A DNA stretch of 11,298 nucleotides. It comes from Acidobacteriota bacterium. GTDB taxonomy: Bacteria; Acidobacteriota; Terriglobia; Terriglobales; Acidobacteriaceae. The DNA lies in NCBI GenBank assembly GCA_021802085.1, contig JAKAAZ010000106.1, forward strand, positions 1 to 11,298, read 5' to 3'. Below the pieces are notes generated by a model, which saw only the letters and a list, made by a program, of their open reading frames with translations, was not told the origin of the DNA and did no database searches. Shown one piece after another: positions 6,683 to 11,298 of the stretch. How positions within the stretch are numbered: the first letter of the stretch is position 1; each line of letters begins with the position of its first letter. A program made the position numbers and the translations under genes.

Positions 6683-8107
6683 CTACTGCATGCCGAGTTC
6701 AGTCAGCACCTTGGGACTCGGATCATCCACATCCAGCAGGTTATGGCAGACGCTGCAATCGTTGGTCAGGACCTTTCCGCTCTTGGCCACGTGATTGCCA
6801 TCATGGCAGCGGAAGCAGCCGGGATAGTCCGTATGACCGATGTTGTTCGGATACGTTCCCCACGCGACCTTCATGAACGGGAAGATGTTCCGGCCGTAAA
6901 TAGTGACCAGCATCCGCGCGGCATTCTCCACAGCGCCGCGCTGGCCGTTCCACACATCGGGATATTGCGTTTTGTAGTAGTCCTCCAGCCCGGAGGTGAT
7001 CTTCGCCGCCGCCTCGGCCTGCGAGCTATATTTCGCCTGAATCAGTTGCATTCCCTGCTTGTGGACGAACGGCAGACTCGCGCTGGGCGTCCCGTCCACC
7101 ATGACCTCGTCGAGCGCTTGTTCCGGTGTCACAAACATGTGCGACGCCTGATTGTGGCAGTCCATGCAGTCCATCCGCCGCGTCACTCCTTGGATTGGAC
7201 CTTTCCAGTCGGAGCTGACATATTGCGTCACGGAGCCGTCCGCATTGCGCTTGCTCACGGCAATGATGGTCTGGTCGGTCGGATCGGTGGCCACGTACTC
7301 ATAATCGTCGAGATGATGACCATGGATGCCGCTCAGGTGCGACAGAGAATCGACCCCGCCCAGGTGCAGCACCAGCACGCTGCGGGTAATGGAATTCTTT
7401 TGGTCATCGCCGAATTTGGTCAGCACCAGCAGCCGGTCGCCCACGAACCGCGTCGGATTGTGGCATTGCTCGCAGGTGGCGTGCGCCGGATGCAATACCG
7501 ACAGAGGAGCGGTGATGGGGCGCGAATAGGTGTCGAACGTCACTTCCACCAGTTGCTTGGTGCCGTTCATCTTGGCCTCTACGGCCGCGGAAATTCCGGA
7601 CCCGATGTGGCACTCCACGCAAGCCACATGCTGGTGCGGGCCCACCTGATATGCGTCCCATTGCGGCTCCATCACATGGCAGGACTGGCCGCAGAAATTC
7701 GGGGAATCCATGTAGGAGACGCCGCGATAGCTCGCCGTCCCTACGATGACAAAATTGATGAAGGTGGCCGCGACGACGAATTCAATCCCACGGCGAAAGA
7801 CCGGGTCCTGCAGGTCGATCTGCGGATAGACCGAGGGCAGTTGTCCGGCGGCTTTGAGATGGCTGTGGCGCAGCCCGATGCCGATGGGAATCAGAATGAG
7901 CCCAAGAATAAACAGGCCTGGCAAAAACAGATCGAAAATAATGCCGAGGTAGGGGTTTGTGGAACCGCCATGACCGAAGATCGTGACCACCCAGAAACCG
8001 ATCAGCACAAACGCCGAGGCGCTTGTCAGTGCGCCGCCAATCAGGCTGAGCGGGTTGTTCCCATAAAACAGGACCACGCGAAGGTTCTTCTTTAATGTAC
8101 CGAACAT
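6683..8107 (-). CDS. NapC/NirT-type membrane hexaheme cytochrome c (quinol dehydrogenase-like)
   Basis: A 474-residue membrane-anchored cytochrome, likely taking electrons from menaquinol and passing them to periplasmic hemes. Three hydrophobic segments (about 18-45, 52-80 and 107-127) precede a large periplasmic domain. Six heme-binding sites are visible: CGQSCH (139-144, a CX3CH variant), CVECH (163), CEQCH (212), CMDCH (314), CFRCH (431) and CSVCH (451). The first two, with SCHVMEPQW and HVACVECHIG, look like the NapC/NirT/NrfH family core. NapC proper has about 200 residues and four hemes, so this is an extended variant. The ATG at 8107 is chosen because GAGG lies 5 bases upstream (8113-8116) and NapC-like proteins start this way. 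An in-frame ATG at 8167 lacks a ribosome-binding site and overlaps the preceding gene by 11 bases. It stands directly downstream of the octaheme gene, its likely redox partner. Confidence 0.9.
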   Translation of the reverse strand: MFGTLKKNLRVVLFYGNNPLSLIGGALTSASAFVLIGFWVVTIFGHGGSTNPYLGIIFDLFLPGLFILGLILIPIGIGLRHSHLKAAGQLPSVYPQIDLQDPVFRRGIEFVVAATFINFVIVGTASYRGVSYMDSPNFCGQSCHVMEPQWDAYQVGPHQHVACVECHIGSGISAAVEAKMNGTKQLVEVTFDTYSRPITAPLSVLHPAHATCEQCHNPTRFVGDRLLVLTKFGDDQKNSITRSVLVLHLGGVDSLSHLSGIHGHHLDDYEYVATDPTDQTIIAVSKRNADGSVTQYVSSDWKGPIQGVTRRMDCMDCHNQASHMFVTPEQALDEVMVDGTPSASLPFVHKQGMQLIQAKYSSQAEAAAKITSGLEDYYKTQYPDVWNGQRGAVENAARMLVTIYGRNIFPFMKVAWGTYPNNIGHTDYPGCFRCHDGNHVAKSGKVLTNDCSVCHNLLDVDDPSPKVLTELGMQ

Positions 8108-8112
8108 GCTGA

Positions 8113-8116
8113 CCTC
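8113..8116 (-). promoter_or_regulatory. Ribosome-binding site that sets the hexaheme cytochrome start
   Basis: On the minus strand GAGG stands five bases before the ATG at 8107. No purine-rich site precedes the alternative ATG at 8167, where the upstream sequence is a C tract. This decides in favour of 8107. Confidence 0.65.
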
Positions 8117-8177
8117 AAAGTTGTTGTAGTACGCGCCGAATTTCTCCTGAGCATTTTCACGGATCATGGGAATGCGA

Positions 8178-8186
8178 GGGGGGGGG
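8178..8186. repeat. Homopolymer tract of nine G (nine C on the coding strand)
   Basis: Nine G on the plus strand, within the last codons of the octaheme gene as read on the minus strand. With eight instead of nine, the octaheme frame would run without a stop into the frame of the hexaheme cytochrome. It is therefore a candidate slippage or assembly-error site. Confidence 0.9.
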
Positions 8187-8188
8187 TG

Positions 8189-8205
8189 CCCTAGCGTAGC
8201 TAGGG
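8189..8205. repeat. Short hairpin repeat with GGGCACCC tail (copy 1)
   Basis: CCCTAGC-GTA-GCTAGGG is a perfect 7-bp stem with a 3-base loop. On the minus strand the right arm is followed directly by CACCC, giving GGGCACCC, as in the hairpin at 9831-9856. It lies at the very end of the octaheme frame. I read it as a REP-like palindromic element, from the shared architecture of two copies in this window. Confidence 0.55.
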
Positions 8206-8932
8206 TGGGATAAAACGATATTCCCCGGCGCAACCGGCGAGCGAGGATCGGATGCCGACAGAATCTCGTGCGCTCCATGGCAGTCCCAGCATCGCGCCGT
8301 CTGCACATAGCCGCCCAGCAGTCCCAGTTGCGAGTGGAACGTGTCTCCGTAGGTGGCGAACCTGCCCTGATGGCACGAGCCGCAGATCGGCGTCGACTGC
8401 ATACGAAACGCCGCCAGTGTCGGCTGCAGAATCGCATGCGCGGTGTGGCAGTCCGTGCATACCGGAGCTTTCATATTTCCGCTCGCCACGGCCTTGCCAT
8501 GCGCGCCACCAAGATACTGGTCCTGCACCCCGCCATGACATGTTCCGCACGTGTTCGGAATGTTCAGCGGATACACCGCCGATCGCGGGTCATCCTTGGG
8601 AAAAATCGCGTGCGGGCTTCCATGACAGCTCAGACATGCGCCCGGACGCGCAGCCGCATGAACGCTGCCTTTCAGCCCCTTTGCCTGGTCCGCATGGCAG
8701 GTCGCGCAACTGGACCGGCTCCGGATGGTCCGGATGCGGAAAGCCCTTCACGGAACTGTGGCAGTCGGTGCAGCTCAGCCCGGAATAAACGCTTGCGTGG
8801 AAGGTGTCTCCATCCACCGCAACGCTTTTTCCCGCCGCGCTCTGCAGCGTCTTGTCCGCGTGGCAGGCCAGGCAATCGGCATTGTTCGCCGCATACAGCG
8901 CGCCCGGCAACAACAGCAGCAGCAAAACTAAA

Positions 8933-8970
8933 ATTCCCGCCGCCGGCATCTTCCAGCCGGCGGCGGGAAT
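8933..8970 (-). promoter_or_regulatory. Perfect 15-bp inverted repeat over the octaheme gene start
   Basis: ATTCCCGCCGCCGGC (8933-8947) and its exact complement (8956-8970) enclose an 8-base loop. On the minus strand, the direction of the cytochrome genes, the second arm is followed by TTTTAGTTTT, so the element looks like an intrinsic terminator. Yet it includes the apparent ATG (8949) and the first codons of the octaheme signal peptide. It may be an attenuator, a structure hiding the start codon, or a terminator after the upstream cytochrome c gene. The structure is certain; the function is not. Confidence 0.7.
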
Positions 8971-9245
8971 CGCGTAATGCAATGTTCCGTGCTTCAGCCT
9001 TCGACCGCGCCGCTGTAAGTCAACCCTTGCGGAAAATGTCCCGTGTTCAAGCATCCGGCTGGCGTTGCCTCTGCAGAACTCATCAGGGCCGCGTCCAGCG
9101 GGACTGCTGTGGAGAGACCTCCCCGGTACGAAGGAAAAAATATTCATTGGGTCTCTGACCCTTGCCGCGTTCTATGCGCGGAATTGAAAAAACTGCAATG
9201 CAACAAATTTCATGACACCGTCCTGTCACTCCGTTGCGACCACCA
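8971..9245. other. Spacer between octaheme cytochrome and cytochrome c genes
   Basis: About 275 bases. The octaheme frame stays open back to an ATG at 9147, but that translation is arginine-rich and unlike a secretion signal, so I treat it as non-coding. A TGACA-N6-TGTCA dyad lies at 9213-9228. I see no good promoter. Confidence 0.5.
9213..9228. promoter_or_regulatory. TGACA-N6-TGTCA dyad downstream of the cytochrome c gene
   Basis: TGACACCGTCCTGTCA has perfect 5-bp inverted arms six bases apart, the same geometry as the CRP/FNR-type sites here but with a different half-site. It could be an operator for the octaheme gene, though it is over 260 bases from the chosen start, or a weak hairpin after the cytochrome c stop at 9246. 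Confidence 0.25.
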
Positions 9246-9566
9246 TTACTTCTGCAACGTGTGGATGTACGCAACGACCGACTTGATCTGCGCGTCCGAA
9301 AGCTGGGCGCCATACCCTGGCATTCTCCCCTTGCCGGCCTTCACGATCCCGGCCAGCTCCGCGCTCGACATCTTCATCACCGCAGGGTCCTTAAAGGATG
9401 GCGTCTTCATGGCCTTGCCCGCGGGCGAATTGGCGGAGCCATCGGCTGCATGGCACATCGTGCATTTGCTCTTGTAAATGTCCGCGCCGCCGCTTTGCGC
9501 AAGCACGGTACTAGTTGCGAGGCCGGCGAACATCAGCGTGACCAATACTGTTTTCTGTCGATTCAT
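9246..9566 (-). CDS. Small monoheme class I cytochrome c, periplasmic
   Basis: A soluble periplasmic electron carrier of 106 residues. A signal peptide spans residues 1-23 (MNRQKT, hydrophobic core, cut after VLA before QSGG). The heme site is CTMCH (35-39) and the probable sixth ligand is Met82 in GRMPGYG, followed by the C-terminal helix LSDAQIKSVVAYIHTL. This is the layout of class I cytochromes of the c6/c553/c5 kind. The ATG at 9566 is chosen because the signal peptide begins there and AAGGA lies 8 bases upstream. An open frame continues back to 9713, but those 49 residues look non-coding and would cover the operator at 9672-9687. It is the first gene of the minus-strand cytochrome block and could shuttle electrons to or from the downstream multiheme proteins. 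Confidence 0.92.
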   Translation of the reverse strand: MNRQKTVLVTLMFAGLATSTVLAQSGGADIYKSKCTMCHAADGSANSPAGKAMKTPSFKDPAVMKMSSAELAGIVKAGKGRMPGYGAQLSDAQIKSVVAYIHTLQK

Positions 9567-9671
9567 CCCAGGGATCCTTCGACAAAAAAAGTGCATTCCT
9601 AAAAGAACTGCATCCACAATACCGTTCCAGTCCCAACTCCTGAAGAATAGTAAACTCGGCTGCATCGTGGC

Positions 9672-9687
9672 GGTGATATCCATCACA
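9672..9687. promoter_or_regulatory. CRP/FNR-type operator upstream of the cytochrome c gene
   Basis: GGTGATATCCATCACA; the reverse complement TGTGATGGATATCACC differs from the site at 5263 in only two bases and from the one at 4192 in one. The centre is 113 bases upstream of the ATG at 9566. It ties the cytochrome block to the same putative regulon as the Usp genes. Confidence 0.7.
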
Positions 9688-9830
9688 TCGTCGGAAACCC
9701 CGCCGATGCACACGTCTTCGTGCAGCTGCCTCCCTGCGCCCGGAGCAAGCTTTGCCCGCCCTGGAGCAGCGTTCCGCCCACCGCGAAACCGCTCCAGGTC
9801 TCCAACCGATGGCTGGTGTACCTTGGGTGC

Positions 9831-9856
9831 CCCAGGTCTCGCTTCTGAGACCTGGG
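9831..9856. repeat. Short hairpin repeat with GGGCACCC tail (copy 2)
   Basis: CCCAGGTCTC (9831-9840) and GAGACCTGGG (9847-9856) form a perfect 10-bp stem with a 6-base loop. On the minus strand the right arm continues into GGGGCACCC, like copy 1 at 8189-8205, although the stems differ in sequence. Such hairpins with a changing stem and constant tail are, from memory, common between acidobacterial genes. There is no T run, so it is not a clear terminator. Confidence 0.6.
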
Positions 9857-9911
9857 ATTCTCCAATCCTAAAATCATCCCATCACAATAGAAGATAGCGA
9901 TCTTCGAGCCG

Positions 9912-10175
9912 TCACGTCTGCCCCAGCGCCGTCAAGGTCTCCAGAATTTCGGCCACCCGTATTTGACTGGCGGGCTGAACGCTGCCGCGACCTGCTGCGC
10001 GCGCTGCACCAGAGTGGCGCGAAGAACATCCTTCACCGCCTGCACCTGCTCCGGCAGCGTCGTCGGCCACGGCTGCTTGCGCCGTGTCGGCGCGGGGCCT
10101 TCGCCCGGAACGACGCCCGCCAACGCAGTCTGTACCGCCAATTCATTCGACGCCTGGAATTCGAGACGCAGCCGG
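9912..10175 (-). pseudogene. C-terminal remnant of a probable DNA methyltransferase / restriction-type protein
   Basis: No intact gene. One frame reads RKQPWPTTLPEQVQAVKDVL and QQVAAAFSPPVK before stopping at 9932. A different frame then reads RVAEILETLTALGQT and stops at 9912. Joined by a one-base shift near 9955-9965, these look like the conserved C-terminal end (PWPKTLPEQV...RVAELLETLxALG) that I recall from Eco57I-like class I SAM-dependent DNA methyltransferases. This family call is from memory and uncertain. No catalytic motif is present, and the upstream boundary at about 10175, where IS110-like sequence ends, is approximate. It reads as a scar of a lost restriction or defence gene. 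Confidence 0.4.
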
Positions 10176-10179
10176 GTGC

Positions 10180-10344
10180 CAATGCGCGTCCGAGAAAATG
10201 GGCTCCCCCACAGGCTTCCATGCCGATCAAATCGACCTTCAGGTTCGCTGTGAAGTGCAGAAACTGTGTCCGCGAGAACTTCTTGCGCACCACGATTTCG
10301 CCGCGCCGGTTGAGTCCAACCAGATGAAAACCGTATTGATACAC
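10180..10344 (-). mobile_element. IS110-family transposase remnant (N-terminal fragment)
   Basis: A stretch of about 55 residues resembles the start of IS110/IS1111 DEDD transposases: FHLVGLNRRGEIVVRKKFSR, then VDLIGMEACGGAHFLGRAL, matching the usual 'GVD..G.vv.r..lsR...L.....cliGMEACgsAHhwaR'. The expected continuation (HxVRLM...VKPYVKTNKND) is absent. After GRAL the frame turns into the unrelated methyltransferase-like remnant in another frame. The first catalytic aspartate (GIDLAK in intact members) is also missing. The fragment is therefore dead, and it marks an old insertion or deletion event. Confidence 0.6.
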
Positions 10345-10347
10345 AAA

Positions 10348-10361
10348 CGAGGATATCCTCG
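10348..10361. repeat. 14-bp perfect palindrome
   Basis: CGAGGATATCCTCG is self-complementary over 14 bases. It lies next to the 5' end of the IS110 remnant, in the gap before the DUF2461 gene end at 10438. It could be a recombination or protein-binding site, or chance. Confidence 0.4.
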
Positions 10362-10437
10362 CCGATTGCGCCTAACATGGCGGACATCAGCAACCCCGTT
10401 TCAGTCGCAACGGTGCCCCATGGAGACAAATTCAGTC

Positions 10438-11148
10438 CTAATACAAGCCAAGCCACTGTGCTTGATTGGCTCTCGATTGTGTTGTCAGCGGACGATTGAG
10501 AAATTCGATCAGTGGTGCCGCAGCGCGGAAGCGGGCGACGATCTCTTTGCGCAAGGTTGGCTGGAGCGCTGTTTCCGCAGGCAAAGTGGTCGAAACTCCC
10601 CACTGGCGGCAGGCGATCAAATCGATGGCCGGATGGTCTTTGGGGAAGCCCTTTGGCGGACGGGTCAGACGCAGCCCATCGAACTCGTCCATCAGCTGCC
10701 GAAGTTTGCGAGCCCTGGATAACCGCCGAAACTCCTCGTGGTTTTCAAGCAGGTGGGTACGGATGGCAAGCAATTGCTCTCGCTCCGGCATGTAGACACC
10801 GGCGGCGATGACGAGTTCTTTTCCTGACAGGTGAAAGTAGAAGCCTCCACCGGATTTCTTTTCCAGCCCCTGCCGAGCCCACCAGGCGGAGATGTGTTTT
10901 TTATATGGAGTTTTATCCGCGGAGAAGCGCGTATCGCGATAGATGCGGAACATGCATTTTTGGGCAGGACGAATGTACTGCGGCGCAAAATCGACGAAAT
11001 CGCCGTTGATCTCTTCGATCAGCGCCAGCAGGGGCGCTTTCAGTTCGCGTTCATAGATGGCTTTGCGGGCGTCGAACCAGTCGCGGCGATTGTTGCGCGC
11101 CAGACCTCGCAAAAATTGGATGGCTTGCGGAGAGAAATGCGTCGGCAT
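10438..11148 (-). CDS. DUF2461 domain protein (TIGR02453 family)
   Basis: A 236-residue cytoplasmic protein of unknown function belonging to the widespread DUF2461 family. Family features seen: the N-terminal FLRGLARNNRRDWFDARK (12-29), the strongly conserved FRIYRDTRFSADKTPYKKH (67-85), GGGFYFHLSGKELVIAAGVYMP and, in the C-terminal half, RPPKGFPKDHPAIDLIACRQW. Length and both ends are as expected, so the gene is intact. The ATG at 11148 gives the normal family N-terminus. No Shine-Dalgarno sequence lies before it; instead a -10-like TAAAAT ends six bases upstream (see separate entry). The gene stands alone, followed by the IS110 remnant after 93 bases. Confidence 0.92.
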   Translation of the reverse strand: MPTHFSPQAIQFLRGLARNNRRDWFDARKAIYERELKAPLLALIEEINGDFVDFAPQYIRPAQKCMFRIYRDTRFSADKTPYKKHISAWWARQGLEKKSGGGFYFHLSGKELVIAAGVYMPEREQLLAIRTHLLENHEEFRRLSRARKLRQLMDEFDGLRLTRPPKGFPKDHPAIDLIACRQWGVSTTLPAETALQPTLRKEIVARFRAAAPLIEFLNRPLTTQSRANQAQWLGLY

Positions 11149-11298
11149 AGGCTGATTTTAGAGTAGTTCCGTCCTGCGTCTCAGTCGAAGACAGAGATGG
11201 ATTGCGAGACGACTCGTTGCCTCGTCTGGGAGGCGCAGGGTGGTTTTCCCGGATCGAATCGCGGCTGGCCGAGTCCTGAGCGCGCGGCTGCGTCAATT
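11149..11298. other. Upstream region of the DUF2461 gene
   Basis: 150 bases to the window edge with no supported gene. A short dyad AGACGA...TCGTCT (near 11204-11224) and the -10-like box at 11155-11160 are the only structures I see. Confidence 0.4.
11155..11160 (-). promoter_or_regulatory. Candidate -10 box for a leaderless DUF2461 transcript
   Basis: On the minus strand TAAAAT ends exactly six bases before the ATG at 11148 and there is no ribosome-binding site between them. That spacing would place transcription start at or next to the start codon. No clear -35 is visible. Confidence 0.3.

Larger units (their letters stand above)
8157..8949 (-). pseudogene. Octaheme periplasmic cytochrome c, reading frame broken by one extra base
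   Basis: A secreted multiheme electron carrier whose frame is interrupted. From the ATG at 8949, a signal peptide (MPAAG, leucine-rich, ending LYA-ANN) is followed by hemes CLACH (26) and CTDCH (60). After Q80 the minus strand reads CAG-TTGC where CAG-TGC is needed (positions 8708-8709). Dropping one T restores CATCH (81), CLSCH (105), CGTCH (134), CTDCH (164), CGSCH (189) and CWDCH (220): eight hemes in 263 residues. Without correction the first frame stops at 8590 and the rest lacks a signal peptide. It may be a true mutation, a slippage site or a sequencing error. The C-terminus ends in a low-complexity tail translated from a hairpin repeat and a C tract, so it could be truncated. The start is uncertain: in-frame ATGs at 9054 and 9147 exist, but the signal peptide fits 8949. 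It precedes the hexaheme gene. Confidence 0.75.
9567..9911. other. Regulatory spacer upstream of the cytochrome c gene, with a hairpin repeat
   Basis: About 345 bases without a supported gene. Near the cytochrome gene it holds a CRP/FNR-type operator (9672-9687) and, on the minus strand, a -10-like TACTAT at 9652-9647. The latter would put the operator centre about 40 bases upstream of transcription start, near the class II position. Further away is the hairpin repeat at 9831-9856. The remainder shows nothing recognisable. Confidence 0.6.

Noticed and set aside
6605..8095. Plus-strand open frame of 496 codons opposite the hexaheme cytochrome
   Set aside because: The minus strand has six heme motifs and membrane helices; the plus frame is a shadow rich in His and Arg.
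8108..8437. N-terminal extension of the hexaheme cytochrome back to 8437
   Set aside because: That part is the octaheme gene read in another frame and the hairpin repeat; the start at 8107 has a ribosome-binding site and family-like N-terminus.
8268..9158. Plus-strand open frame opposite the octaheme gene
   Set aside because: Lies on the complement of the CxxCH-rich sequence; composition is that of an antisense shadow.

Overview
The window looks like chromosomal DNA from a Gram-negative, respiring bacterium with multiheme c-type cytochromes, most likely a member of the Acidobacteriota. This is inference. It rests on moderately high G+C (about 60% in the core genes), short interspersed elements of the 'GTCATTCTGAG...GAAGAATCC' and 'hairpin + GGGCACCC' kinds that I associate with acidobacterial genomes, and the cytochrome and universal-stress-protein types. 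No rRNA, tRNA or CRISPR array is visible.

Layout. (1) Positions 1-2824, minus strand: a translation operon reading hisS, then a small secreted orphan protein, then aspS (truncated by the window edge). HisRS carries an unusual C-terminal extension of about 100 residues. The extension and the secreted orphan lie in DNA of visibly lower G+C. (2) 3033-3959, minus: a phosphate acetyl/butyryltransferase family enzyme. (3) 4280-6300, plus: two tandem-domain universal stress proteins (Usp). (4) 6301-6682: a gene-free convergent spacer with a GC-rich hairpin and two copies of a short interspersed repeat. (5) 6683-9566, minus: a cytochrome block holding a small monoheme cytochrome c, an octaheme periplasmic cytochrome broken by a one-base frameshift, and a membrane-anchored hexaheme NapC/NirT-type quinol dehydrogenase. 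(6) 9567-10437: a decayed zone with a hairpin repeat, the C-terminal remnant of a probable DNA-methyltransferase-like protein and a short IS110-family transposase remnant. (7) 10438-11148, minus: an intact DUF2461 protein.

The most interesting signal is regulatory. Three near-identical CRP/FNR-type palindromes, which can all be written TGTGATGG-N2-ATCAC(A/C), stand upstream of usp1 (4192-4207), usp2 (5263-5278) and the small cytochrome c (9672-9687). A fourth, weaker GTGA-N6-TCAC site (4102-4115) lies upstream of the phosphotransacetylase-like gene. This suggests that the acyl-phosphate enzyme, the Usp pair and at least the start of the cytochrome block form one regulon under a CRP/FNR-family activator, plausibly a low-oxygen or energy-limitation response. 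In such a module the NapC-type protein would take electrons from menaquinol and pass them to periplasmic hemes, while the transacetylase makes acyl phosphate for ATP. The terminal electron acceptor cannot be named from the sequence.

The cytochrome block also has unusual local structure: a frameshift inside a heme motif, a 9-base homopolymer whose contraction by one base would fuse the octaheme and hexaheme reading frames, and a perfect 15-bp inverted repeat over the apparent start of the octaheme gene.
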